In this document: in pieces, positions 36,549-45,485 of the stretch
Layout of the letters: every line of letters starts with the position of its first letter
How positions within the stretch are numbered: position 1 is the stretch's first letter
From: Dyadobacter crusticola DSM 16708
GTDB taxonomy: Bacteria; Bacteroidota; Bacteroidia; Cytophagales; Spirosomataceae
Direction: 5' to 3'
DNA: 64,000 bases
Assembly (NCBI RefSeq): GCF_000701505.1
Contig: NZ_JNJB01000006.1
Coordinates: forward strand, 62,001 to 126,000
Notes under the pieces: model-generated
What the model saw: only the letters and a program-made list of their open reading frames with translations
The model's database searches: none
Told to the model about the DNA's origin: nothing
Position numbers and translations under genes: made by a program

Positions 36549-39148
36549 GAATGCAGTACCTCCGGCATATCCTTACTGAACTCCTCGCCGTAAATCCTGC
36601 TGTATTCGCGGGCAAAGTTTTCGAGCGTGGTTTTGGCGAGGGAATGTTTACCCAAATGCGCCAGTGCCTTGCATTTCAGGATCATAGCTTCTTCGTTGAC
36701 GGGGTCGAAATAGAAAATGTAGTTGGCGAGCCTGATCAGGAACTCCGGATCTTCGGCTATGTTGACCGAGCCGGCATACCGCAGGTAAGCGTCCACGATT
36801 TCGTTGGATACCTCTGATTTAAAACTGTCCAGCCACTCGTATTCCTGGTTGGAAAGGAAGCTGCCGCGTTTGGTGATATTTGCGAGTCGCGTAATTTCCT
36901 GTTTGTTCAAAAGCCGCTTTCCTGAAACCAATGCGAGGTATTCGGCATAGTCGACGCGTATCAGATCGTAATCCACATTGAGTCGCCAGTAACCCGTTTC
37001 TTTCGAGATCACGCAGCTTTTCAGCTTTTCCAGTACTGCTTTCAGCTTCGCAATATTCACAGAACGATTGTTTCGTGCGCTGTCTGCTGTTTTATCAAAC
37101 CATAATAATTCCTTCAATTTCTCTGAACTGATCCCCTCGCGGCGTGTGGAATAGAGCAGGAGGACCAGAAACAGCTCTTTCAACAACGGCGTAAAAAGTT
37201 TGGTGATTTCCCTGCCGTCCTCATCGAAAAGTTGCAGGTTCCCGAAGAGGAAAATGCTGTTTTGAAGTGGAATGGGACTGAATTCCTGTACTAATGCAGG
37301 CGCCTCTTCGCGCACAGGCGCAATGGCGACACCATGTTCCGCTTCCTGCGAAACCGCAGGATGGCCGCGCCTTTTTTTGAAATAAATGAATGCGATAACT
37401 AAACCGATCGCGCCGGCTATCAATGCAAGCAGACCGGTGCTCGAAAATCCCGGCGACTTTTCACCAGCTTCCTGAATAGTAGGACTGCTGCCGGGCAGCG
37501 GCGGCGAGTAGAGCGAGTAAATGGATGCGACGGTCTGGTTCCGGTCGTTTTTGTGAAGCGTAACGGCAACAAAACGGCAGGTATGTTTATCATAGAAAAG
37601 ATCCGCGTAAGAGCCTGTGTCGAGGAATTGAAAGGGGATTTTGGAACCGACAGCCTCGTAATCAGGCGTTTTGAGCGAGCCGCGTATCAGCTGCATTTCG
37701 GTCTGGAACTTGTCTTTCGGGAAAATCAATGCGTAGTAAGTGTGCTCTTTTTCATTGATAACCATCGAGTTGGCAAACACAAAATCCTCACCTGGCGTCG
37801 GGAGCTGATAAATTTGTCTGAATGATTGATCGCGCACATTGAAATACAGCAAATCGTACCAGTTGCGCGGATTGAGCACTTGCTTCCCGGTTGTACTACC
37901 ATACCCACCGATCAGGTATGCGCCGCCCTCGGTCCGGCCCAGCGCAGCAAGGTACCTTGGATTGAAGACGGTATCCTGCTTCGTCAGATCTGCCCAGCTT
38001 CCGCTTTTCAGAGCATACTTCTGAATGTTGGCTTTATATTCGAGATGCCCGTAGCCGCCCAGCATATAAATGGAGGTATCCAGTGGGTTGAAGAATTTGT
38101 TGGCGTGCAGAAAATGCGTTTTTTGCGATGAATCAGCCACATTCCGGTCCCAGTTACCCGTTTTAAGGTCGAATGTAGTTACCTGCTTTTCATTGATAAA
38201 CAGGTTAAAAATCTTGTTCTGCGTTTTGTCGAAAAGCACCTGGTTGTCCATGAAAAGGGACTGAGCCGGGTACTGCCGGTAATTTACCGCGTTCGTAGCA
38301 ACGCGGTAGCTGACGAGGGTATCTTCACCCACTATAAATACAGAACCCGATTCCTGGTCACAGGTAACCCGGGCCGGGCCTTGTAATATGAAAGTCCGCA
38401 GCGGCTGCCAGTCGTAATGCATTTTCTTGATCCATAGCGGGTTGGTAGCTAGCCCGTCTTTGTGGCTCACGATTTCACTCGCCTTGCTCTCCTTCATCTC
38501 GTCAAGCGGCCAGTGGTATTTGAGCGCGCCGTTGTCGGTGAGCTGCACGTTCCGGATCTTCATTGGCGGCACGTCGGTGGTGTTGAAGTTCTTGTACCGC
38601 GTAGCGCCAAACAGTATTTTGAAGCAGGATTTTGGATTTAATTTCAAAGCGTGCCGGAAAGTCCTGGTTCCGGAGACCAGCCTGATTTCTTTTTCGTTGC
38701 TGCTGTAAATCAGGCGAATGCGGTTCCATTTCTGGAAGAGGTCCTGCTCGGGAATGTCAAATGCGATGGTGGAAAAGCGGTCACCGGTAACTACTTTGAA
38801 ATGCTGCGTTACTGCGTCCGAATTATCGTAAAGAATGTCGATGTTACGGTTGTTGTCGTCGATCAGCCTGACGATGTAGCCGAAGTAGTTTTTCTTATCC
38901 GGCAAAAACGAAAGTTCGAAAGAGAGCTCAAAGTCGCCGTTGAAACAAAAGTTACTTCCCGGGCTCAGGTCCAGTCCGGTACGTTTATCCTGAACCGACT
39001 CAAAACTTTCAAAACCAAGCCCGTAAGCCTGTCCCTGCGCATTGGCGGCAGAATTGTATAAAAAGGTAAGCAGCAGAAAAACGCTGAAAAGCATTCTTTT
39101 TCTGCGCGCAATCGGGGTGTGTCTGATGAAGTGGAAAAGGGTTTTCAA
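36545..39148 (-). CDS. membrane-tethered regulator: LamG/Kelch-like sensor + TM + SARP-like DNA-binding domain
   Basis: An 867-residue one-component transmembrane regulator. Residues about 18-38 form a signal peptide and 60-215 a LamG/concanavalin-like beta domain. Residues 255-545 have Kelch-like repeats (YMLGGYGHLEY, YLIGGYGS) and 570-591 a membrane helix followed by KKRRG, which puts the C-terminus in the cytoplasm. Residues 631-726 form an OmpR/PhoB-like winged helix (ISSEKLKELLWFDK...) and 728-867 a BTAD-like helical domain, as in SARP activators. It lies between GH43 (4-bp tail overlap) and GH92 (divergent). It probably senses the glycan outside the inner membrane and controls the locus directly. 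Confidence 0.82.
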   Translation of the reverse strand: MKTLFHFIRHTPIARRKRMLFSVFLLLTFLYNSAANAQGQAYGLGFESFESVQDKRTGLDLSPGSNFCFNGDFELSFELSFLPDKKNYFGYIVRLIDDNNRNIDILYDNSDAVTQHFKVVTGDRFSTIAFDIPEQDLFQKWNRIRLIYSSNEKEIRLVSGTRTFRHALKLNPKSCFKILFGATRYKNFNTTDVPPMKIRNVQLTDNGALKYHWPLDEMKESKASEIVSHKDGLATNPLWIKKMHYDWQPLRTFILQGPARVTCDQESGSVFIVGEDTLVSYRVATNAVNYRQYPAQSLFMDNQVLFDKTQNKIFNLFINEKQVTTFDLKTGNWDRNVADSSQKTHFLHANKFFNPLDTSIYMLGGYGHLEYKANIQKYALKSGSWADLTKQDTVFNPRYLAALGRTEGGAYLIGGYGSTTGKQVLNPRNWYDLLYFNVRDQSFRQIYQLPTPGEDFVFANSMVINEKEHTYYALIFPKDKFQTEMQLIRGSLKTPDYEAVGSKIPFQFLDTGSYADLFYDKHTCRFVAVTLHKNDRNQTVASIYSLYSPPLPGSSPTIQEAGEKSPGFSSTGLLALIAGAIGLVIAFIYFKKRRGHPAVSQEAEHGVAIAPVREEAPALVQEFSPIPLQNSIFLFGNLQLFDEDGREITKLFTPLLKELFLVLLLYSTRREGISSEKLKELLWFDKTADSARNNRSVNIAKLKAVLEKLKSCVISKETGYWRLNVDYDLIRVDYAEYLALVSGKRLLNKQEITRLANITKRGSFLSNQEYEWLDSFKSEVSNEIVDAYLRYAGSVNIAEDPEFLIRLANYIFYFDPVNEEAMILKCKALAHLGKHSLAKTTLENFAREYSRIYGEEFSKDMPEVLHS

Positions 39149-39178
39149 ATAAATCTCAAAAAGCGGGTTATACAGGTG

Positions 39179-39211
39179 CTGTTAAGCAAATATTAAGCTT
39201 TTTTTAAGTGC
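39179..39211. promoter_or_regulatory. three 11-bp-spaced NTNTTAA repeats in the regulator/GH92 gap
   Basis: CTGTTAA (39179), ATATTAA (39190) and TTTTTAA (39201) are spaced exactly 11 bp apart, matching the array before SusC at 27471-27503; the first heptamer is identical. The site lies 31 bp from the regulator start and 86 bp from the GH92 start. It could mediate self-control of the regulator and activation of GH92. Confidence 0.5.
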
Positions 39212-39296
39212 GATTTACTTAATTCGCTTCTCAAAAACGCCGTTGCAACCGTTCCGGAGAACGAATTTGCATTATTATTTAAATTTAAATGAATTT

Positions 39297-41528
39297 ATGC
39301 TGATTAAACAGTTTGCCTTCCTCGGTTTTGTGCTGTTACCCCTTTTTCCGCTCCAAGCCCAGAAGAAAAATCCGGAAGCGGGCTCCGGCAATCTCCAATA
39401 CATCGATCCCCGCATTGGCAATGTGGGCCAGCTCCTCGAACCCACACGCCCTACTGTACAGCTTCCCAACCAGATGATCAGAATGGCGCCGATCCGCGCC
39501 AACTACCTCGACGATCAGATATCCAGCTTTCCATTAACCATCGTTTCCCACCGGCTCGGCGAGGCATTTTCGATAAAACCCATTGTAGGAAATGTGAATG
39601 CAAAGAGCTGGGATAAAAAGCTGACTTACGACCACGACCTGGAAACGATCCGGCCCTGGTTTTACACGACCTATCTGGTAGATGATGAGGTAACTGTCTC
39701 TTATGTGCCGGGTAAAAAGACGGGTATATTTCACTTTAATTTCCCTGCAAATGCAGAGCGAAACCTCCTGTTCGGCCTGTACAATGGCGCGGGCAGCTGG
39801 GAGTTTCTGAATGGGAAGGAAGTAGTGGCGACGGAGCAATACCACGGCATGAAGATCCATTTATACGGCGTTTTCAGCGAGTCAGGAAAAGCGGTTACCG
39901 GACTGTCGGGCCAGCTGGGATCGGCGCAAAAGGTAGAAGGTAAGAATGCGCACGCCGCTATTTCATTTGCAAAAGGTGGACAGGAAATTGAACTGAAATA
40001 CGCGATCTCGTTCATCTCTGCCGAGCAGGCGAAGAAGAATTTTGAAAATGAGCTAAAAGCAACCGATTTCGAAACGCTCAAAAAGCAGGGAGAAAGTGCG
40101 TGGGGAAAGGTGATCGGGCAAATTAATGTGCAGGGCGGCACGGAGGCGCAGAAACACAGCTTTTATACTGCATTGTACCGGACCTATGAGCGGATGGTCG
40201 ATATATCGGAGGATGGAAAATATTACAGCGGGTATGACAACAAGGTACATCATGAGAACCGCACTTTTTACGTAGATGATTGGATGTGGGATACTTACCT
40301 CGCACATCACCCGCTCCGCACCATTCTCAACCCGGCGCAGGAAGAGGATATGCTGCAATCTTTTGTGGATATGTACAAGCAAAGCGGCTGGATTCCCCAG
40401 TTCCCCGTTTTGTTCGGGGACAATCCCTGCATGAATGGATTCCACTCTTCCATAGTGCTGCTCGACGGCTACAAAAAAGGACTCCGCAATTTTGAAATTG
40501 AAAAAGCGTACGAGGGAATGGTGAAAAATGCAAACGAGGCCACGATGCTGCCCTGGGTGAATGGGCCGAAATGCGAGCTGGATGATTTTTACCTGAAAAA
40601 CGGCTACTATCCAGCACTGGGGAAGGGAGAGAAGGAAACTGTGAAGCTGGTTACCCCGTTTGAAAAGCGCCAGTCTGTGGCAGTAACGCTGGGTGGTGCT
40701 TACGACGACTGGGCGGTTGCAGAGTTTGCAGCTGAATTAGGTAAAACAGAGGATCAAGCGGTTTTCAGCAAGCGGGCTTTGAACTATAAAAAGCTCTGGA
40801 ACAAAGAGCAGATGATGTTTATTCCCAAAGACCGCAAAGGTAATTTCATCAAGATCGACCCCAAGTTTGATGGTGGAATGGGCGGCCGGGAGTACTACGA
40901 TGAAAACAATGGGTACACTTATAAATGGCAGGTACAGCACGATATCCCGGGGCTGATCGGGTTAATGGGCGGCAAGCAGCAATTTGAAGCCGAGCTCGAC
41001 CAGCTGTTTCGCGAAGATCTGGGCAGAAGCAAATACGAGTTCTGGGCCAAGTTTCCGGATGCGACGGGTAATGTGGGCCAGTTTTCAATGGGCAACGAGC
41101 CGAGCTTTCACATTCCTTATCTGTACAACAGTACTTCACCCTGGAAAACGCAGAAACACATCCGGTTTTTGCTGGATGTATGGTTTAAAGACAACATTTT
41201 CGGAATTCCCGGCGATGAAGATGGCGGCGGGATGACCGCTTTTGTGGTATTCTCGTCAATGGGTTTTTACCCGCTTACGCCGGGTAAGCCGGAGTACACG
41301 ATCGGCAGTCCGCTTTTTGAGAAAACTACTATCGACCTGCAAAACGGGAAGCAATTTACAGTACTGGCCAATGGAGCTTCTGTTGTAAATAAGTACATCC
41401 AAAGTGCCAGATTCAACGGAAAACCTTTGAACAAACCTTCATTTACGCATACCGAATTAATGGCGGGCGGAACCCTGGAACTTGAAATGGGGCCGAAGCC
41501 GAATAAACAGTGGGGGCTGGGAGAGTAG
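39297..41528 (+). CDS. GH92 alpha-mannosidase
   Basis: A secreted exo-alpha-mannosidase of 743 residues; the ATG at 39297 gives signal peptide MLIKQFAFLGFVLLPLF ending near PLQAQ. GH92 hallmarks are GNEPSFH with the likely acid Glu601, GDEDGGGM with likely base residues Asp640/Asp642, and SSMGFYPLTPGKPEY near 650-665. The family needs calcium and removes alpha-linked mannose. It is divergent from the SARP-like regulator across 148 bp holding the 11-bp repeat array. Together with the GH99-like enzyme it points to an alpha-mannan or N-glycan-type target. Confidence 0.93.
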   Translation: MLIKQFAFLGFVLLPLFPLQAQKKNPEAGSGNLQYIDPRIGNVGQLLEPTRPTVQLPNQMIRMAPIRANYLDDQISSFPLTIVSHRLGEAFSIKPIVGNVNAKSWDKKLTYDHDLETIRPWFYTTYLVDDEVTVSYVPGKKTGIFHFNFPANAERNLLFGLYNGAGSWEFLNGKEVVATEQYHGMKIHLYGVFSESGKAVTGLSGQLGSAQKVEGKNAHAAISFAKGGQEIELKYAISFISAEQAKKNFENELKATDFETLKKQGESAWGKVIGQINVQGGTEAQKHSFYTALYRTYERMVDISEDGKYYSGYDNKVHHENRTFYVDDWMWDTYLAHHPLRTILNPAQEEDMLQSFVDMYKQSGWIPQFPVLFGDNPCMNGFHSSIVLLDGYKKGLRNFEIEKAYEGMVKNANEATMLPWVNGPKCELDDFYLKNGYYPALGKGEKETVKLVTPFEKRQSVAVTLGGAYDDWAVAEFAAELGKTEDQAVFSKRALNYKKLWNKEQMMFIPKDRKGNFIKIDPKFDGGMGGREYYDENNGYTYKWQVQHDIPGLIGLMGGKQQFEAELDQLFREDLGRSKYEFWAKFPDATGNVGQFSMGNEPSFHIPYLYNSTSPWKTQKHIRFLLDVWFKDNIFGIPGDEDGGGMTAFVVFSSMGFYPLTPGKPEYTIGSPLFEKTTIDLQNGKQFTVLANGASVVNKYIQSARFNGKPLNKPSFTHTELMAGGTLELEMGPKPNKQWGLGE

Positions 41529-41542
41529 TGCCTCGTTGTTTG

Positions 41543-42484
41543 CTAATGATACCTTACTATGGGGGGCGTATTAACTAATTTCGACAAACCCGTTTCAACC
41601 TGGGAGGCTGCTTGCTGGTGACCGTGGCAGGTCCAGTGAATGTCGTAGTCGAAGGTCCAGCTATGAGTTCCTTTGGAGTTGAGTGTAATCACGGCAAATC
41701 CGGCAGCAGCTACTTCTCTGATAACCGATTCGGGCACATTTGGGTGGAATACGACAATCTTGTTGCTAACTGTATATTCTTGTTTAACGAAATCGAGTAA
41801 CGGTTTCAGCATGCGTACTTCCTGTGGCTTGTCGGTTTGTGTTGGTATCGGAACGTGTTGTGCTCCAGGGGAGCTGATCTGGTCAAGCGGAAATCTGTTG
41901 AAAAGATAGTAGGCAAATTTCCAGTTGTACAGAATTCGTTTCAGGCCGGCCGCTTTCATGATACCGGGGACAATTTTCCTGTTTTTAAGATCTACCTGCG
42001 TGATATCCACATGCGGGTTTATGTCTCTGACACTTTCAATAAAATCAGAAGTATTGAGATATAATAAATGCCAGCGTGGCTTTAAAGAATCGAGCGAATT
42101 GGCGATTTCCATAGCTTCAATAAAGGACACGCCGGAACGGCCCGCTTCCAGAAAATTGAACTTCGGAAGTCTTGCTTTAAGTAGCGCACCTTGTCTGCAA
42201 GCATCGGGATTCATGAAATTTTCGATAAACGAATCTCCAATGATCGTGATAAGATTGCTATTGCTGGAGGGAGGCGCTCCCACCCAGCCGAACTTATTGA
42301 TTTGCCAGGTATGCTCGCCACCTTTCCAGTAACCCGTCTGCCCGGGTATGTATTTCTGAATGTGGTTATGATCCAGGTATCGCTGCGGGATATCGCTCGT
42401 AAGATGCATTTGACGCACGATAATTTCTCCAACAATGAGCCCGATTGCGAGAAAAAGAAGAAATTTGAACAGAAATAGCTTCAT
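41543..42484 (-). CDS. SGNH-fold acyl-transferase/esterase partner of MBOAT
   Basis: A 313-residue protein with one N-terminal membrane helix (about 4-20) and an extracytoplasmic SGNH domain. Block I is IIGDSFIE with Ser85; the catalytic Asp281-His283 pair is in DIHWTCHGH. It lies 1 bp after the MBOAT gene on the same strand, as in alginate- or cell-wall-type O-acetylation modules (AlgI with AlgJ/AlgX). The likely task is to pass or remove an acyl group on a surface polymer. The polymer is not known. Confidence 0.78.
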   Translation of the reverse strand: MKLFLFKFLLFLAIGLIVGEIIVRQMHLTSDIPQRYLDHNHIQKYIPGQTGYWKGGEHTWQINKFGWVGAPPSSNSNLITIIGDSFIENFMNPDACRQGALLKARLPKFNFLEAGRSGVSFIEAMEIANSLDSLKPRWHLLYLNTSDFIESVRDINPHVDITQVDLKNRKIVPGIMKAAGLKRILYNWKFAYYLFNRFPLDQISSPGAQHVPIPTQTDKPQEVRMLKPLLDFVKQEYTVSNKIVVFHPNVPESVIREVAAAGFAVITLNSKGTHSWTFDYDIHWTCHGHQQAASQVETGLSKLVNTPPIVRYH

Positions 42485-42485
42485 C

Positions 42486-43922
42486 TCAGAATTGGAAGTA
42501 AATGAATTGCTGATCCTTGCCGGTAAAAACGAAAATGGCTAGGACAATCCCGTAATAGAGTGCCCATTTTAGTGGTTTCGGCCAACGTAACCCTATTTTG
42601 GCTAACGCATAGGGGTTTTCACGGCCCAACCATTCTACAGACAGAAAGGCGGCTATCAGCAACAGCAGGTCACGCGGCAGTAGCTGAGGGACAGTAAAGA
42701 AGCTTATCGAAAAAATCCCGCTTATGTAATTGAACGCGTGTGTCAACGTCTCGGCGCGAAAAAGAATCCAAGCAAACACGGTCATTGTAAACGTGACCAG
42801 TATGCTCGTGAATTCACGAAAGTTCGGTACCAAACGCCCTTGCGCTACGATTTCCAGATTGTCGCGGTTACGCTTCATCAAAAGAAGTGGAATGAAATAC
42901 AAAGCGTTTAGAGCTCCCCAGGCAATGAAAGTCCAATTGGCGCCGTGCCAGAAGCCGCTGAGCAGGAAAATGATGAATGTATTTCTGATAGTAAGCCACA
43001 TGCCGCCCCTGCTTCCGCCTAGGGGGAAATAGACATAGTCTCTGAACCATGAAGACAGCGAAATGTGCCACCGCCGCCAGAATTCGGCAATATCTCTCGA
43101 AAAATAAGGGTACGAAAAATTACGAAGCAACTCGATTCCCATCAATCTGGCCACACCTAATGCTATATCCGAATAACCGGAAAAGTCACCATAGATTTGG
43201 ATTGTAAAGAAAAACGCGCCCATTAACAGCGAGCTGCCCGAGTAATCCTCCGTGTTATTGAAGGCCATATTGGCGTATTCCGCACAATTATCGGCGATCA
43301 CAATTTTCTTGAAAAGTCCCCAGAGAATCTGTTTAAGACCGTCCATTGCTTGGACATACCTGAATTCTCTTTTCCTCTGAATCTGCGGAAGCAAGTGTGT
43401 TGCCCGTTCAATGGGACCTGCAACCAGCAATGGAAAAAAGCTTACGAAAACAGAGTAGTCGACAAAGCTTTTTTCCGGTTTGATTCTGGCTTTGTAAATA
43501 TCGATTACATAGGAGAGCCCGTGGAATGTATAGAATGAAATACCCACAGGCAACACGACATTCAGGGTTCCCGGGCTGACAGTTGCGCCAAGCGCAAATA
43601 ATGCCTCTGCAAAGGAGTCGGCAAAGAAATTGTAGTATTTAAGGACACCTAATAACGAAAGGTTTATTCCAACGCTGATGATCAGCCACATTTTCCTGAT
43701 CTTTTGATTCTCAGCATTGCCCATTCTTAAACCCGTGAAATAATCGAGCGCAATGGAGAAGATCAGGAGAAAAAGGAATCTGAAATCCCAGCAGGCGTAG
43801 AAGTAAAAACTGGAAACAAGCAGTATGATATTCTGAAACCGGAGATTACCTCTTGCTACAAACCAGTATAAGAAAAATACAACGGGGAAGAAAAAGGCAA
43901 AGCTTATGGAATTAAAGAGCAT
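42486..43922 (-). CDS. MBOAT family O-acyltransferase (AlgI-like)
   Basis: A 478-residue inner-membrane protein with about ten or more helices. The family residues are visible: RRWHISLS (His286) and the catalytic His326 in SGFWHGANW, together with VGISFYTFHGLSYVID (126-141). It moves acyl groups across the membrane for polysaccharide or lipid O-acylation. The SGNH gene follows after 1 bp. A well-matched promoter lies 80-110 bp upstream. The gene pair is a little richer in A+T than its surroundings. Confidence 0.93.
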   Translation of the reverse strand: MLFNSISFAFFFPVVFFLYWFVARGNLRFQNIILLVSSFYFYACWDFRFLFLLIFSIALDYFTGLRMGNAENQKIRKMWLIISVGINLSLLGVLKYYNFFADSFAEALFALGATVSPGTLNVVLPVGISFYTFHGLSYVIDIYKARIKPEKSFVDYSVFVSFFPLLVAGPIERATHLLPQIQRKREFRYVQAMDGLKQILWGLFKKIVIADNCAEYANMAFNNTEDYSGSSLLMGAFFFTIQIYGDFSGYSDIALGVARLMGIELLRNFSYPYFSRDIAEFWRRWHISLSSWFRDYVYFPLGGSRGGMWLTIRNTFIIFLLSGFWHGANWTFIAWGALNALYFIPLLLMKRNRDNLEIVAQGRLVPNFREFTSILVTFTMTVFAWILFRAETLTHAFNYISGIFSISFFTVPQLLPRDLLLLIAAFLSVEWLGRENPYALAKIGLRWPKPLKWALYYGIVLAIFVFTGKDQQFIYFQF

Positions 43923-44002
43923 TAGCTACGGAAGTATCTGATAGTGCGTTTAATAGTATATTGCAGATCTGTCGAAAGAGATATTCGACACGTCGACCGG
44001 GA

Positions 44003-44032
44003 CAAATTTAGTAATGAATCGAAACTTTGCAA
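44003..44032 (-). promoter_or_regulatory. promoter of the MBOAT-SGNH operon
   Basis: On the minus strand TTG (44032-44030), a 19-bp spacer and TAAATTTG (44010-44003) match the Bacteroidota primary promoter TTG-N19-TAnnTTTG exactly. The start site would be near 43996. A TGTCGA/TCGACA inverted repeat (43970-43975, 43985-43990) lies just downstream in the leader. Confidence 0.62.
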
Positions 44033-44093
44033 TATAACAACAGCTAATATCAGGCCTACCGGATAACAGATAAGGTTTGCTTGACTACCAGCA

Positions 44094-44783
44094 CTACAAA
44101 TGCTGCAATATCTCTCCCAATCTTTCGAGCTGCATAAAATGGTCGTGTTCCAGCGTGTGCTCGTATTGCTCGTGGTGCCAGGTTACGTGAAAAGGAATAT
44201 GCGCCGCGTAACCACCGAGTTCAAGTACGGGCAGTACGTCGGATTTGATGGAGTTACCCAGCATCAGGAAGTTTTCGGGGCGGCAATCGAGGTGCCTGAT
44301 CAGCTTGCTGTAATCCTGTACGCGCTTGTCGCTCATGATTTCGATATGGTGAAAGTATTCCAGCAGTCCCGACTTCTGTAACTTCCGCTCCTGATCCAGC
44401 AGGTCGCCTTTTGTTGCTACGATCAGTCTGTATTTTCCTTTCAAAGTGTCCAGCACATGGCGCACATCTTCCAGGAGCTCTACGGGCTTGTTGAGCATCT
44501 CCTGGCCCAATGCGATGATATCTTTGATCATATCAAGGCTCGCCGTGCCGCCGGAAACGGTATAAGCCGTCTCAATCATACAAAGCATGAAACATTTAAT
44601 CCCATAACCGTAAAGCGGCAGGTTTTTGACCTGTGTTTTATATAGTTCCTGCGAAATGGAATGCTGCGGCAGGAAGTCTTCCAGCATGGCGCAGAACTTT
44701 TGCTCCGTTTCCTGAAAAAAAGGCTCATTGACCCACAAAGTATCGTCCGCGTCGAATGCGATGACCTTGATATGATTCTTCAT
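44094..44783 (-). CDS. HAD superfamily hydrolase
   Basis: A 229-residue cytoplasmic phosphatase-type protein. Motif I is FDADDTLW (Asp11, Asp13); motif II is the Thr in LIVATKGD; a lysine near DKRVQDYSKL and the MLGNSIKSDVLP motif near 175 complete the set. HAD phosphatases of this size act on sugar, nucleotide or small organic phosphates. It is divergent from the Crp/Fnr gene at 44863. The substrate is unknown. Confidence 0.87.
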   Translation of the reverse strand: MKNHIKVIAFDADDTLWVNEPFFQETEQKFCAMLEDFLPQHSISQELYKTQVKNLPLYGYGIKCFMLCMIETAYTVSGGTASLDMIKDIIALGQEMLNKPVELLEDVRHVLDTLKGKYRLIVATKGDLLDQERKLQKSGLLEYFHHIEIMSDKRVQDYSKLIRHLDCRPENFLMLGNSIKSDVLPVLELGGYAAHIPFHVTWHHEQYEHTLEHDHFMQLERLGEILQHL

Positions 44784-44836
44784 TGTAATGTTTAAATTTA
44801 AGCCGCAAAAATCAGCCCGCTTCCCGGCAGGTAAAA

Positions 44837-44848
44837 GGACATTTGTCC
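44837..44848. promoter_or_regulatory. inverted repeat before the Crp/Fnr gene (candidate operator)
   Basis: GGACA-TT-TGTCC is symmetric about two central bases and lies 14 bp before the start codon at 44863. It might be an autoregulatory site for this Crp/Fnr protein or serve the divergent HAD gene. Confidence 0.3.
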
Positions 44849-44862
44849 CAATTCACTAAAAA

Positions 44863-45426
44863 ATGCTGCGTACCAATCTTTCGTTTTTATCATACATCAA
44901 ATCCCTTTTCGAAAACCCCGAAAACAGGCAACATATCACTTTGGAAGTGTTCCCCGGAAAAGCCGCGATACTCAGTAAGGGAAGTATAACCAAGAAGGTG
45001 TTTTTTGTAAAAAGCGGGGTTACCAAATGCTTTTTGAGCGAGGAGAACGGGAAAGATTACATCGTGGAATTTCTGGGCGAAGGCGAGATCGTTGGCGAGA
45101 TCGAGGCGATCAAGAATTCGGTGTGCCTCTGCAACATCGAAGCCATCACGGAGGTACATGCCTATGCATTGAATATAAGCTATTTCCATGCATTGTTGGA
45201 GCAGGATCAGCAGTTTAGCCGGCTTCTGCTGGAAGAAATGGCGGAACGGATCATCAATACGAGCAGCCGGTCGTCGGCGCAGCAGCTTTATACAATGGAA
45301 CAAGGCTTGAAAAAGCTTCTGGAATTCCAATCCAGCCAGCAAACATCACTTTCGAAAGAAGATATGGCGAGCTACCTCGGTATCACTGTACGGAGCCTCA
45401 ACCGTGCATTGAAGGCGCTGCAATAA
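44863..45426 (+). CDS. Crp/Fnr family transcriptional regulator
   Basis: A 187-residue regulator with a beta-roll sensor domain (about 30-125, including FLGEGEIVGEIEAI) and a C-terminal HTH (LSKEDMASYLGITVRSLNRAL, about 163-183). It is followed by the cytochrome/sugar dehydrogenase gene after 59 bp on the same strand and could control that unit. The signal is unknown. Confidence 0.86.
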   Translation: MLRTNLSFLSYIKSLFENPENRQHITLEVFPGKAAILSKGSITKKVFFVKSGVTKCFLSEENGKDYIVEFLGEGEIVGEIEAIKNSVCLCNIEAITEVHAYALNISYFHALLEQDQQFSRLLLEEMAERIINTSSRSSAQQLYTMEQGLKKLLEFQSSQQTSLSKEDMASYLGITVRSLNRALKALQ

Positions 45427-45485
45427 CTTGTGCGGATTTTTATATTATCTTTCAAAATTCCTTTGCCCGATTCCTAAACCTGAAC

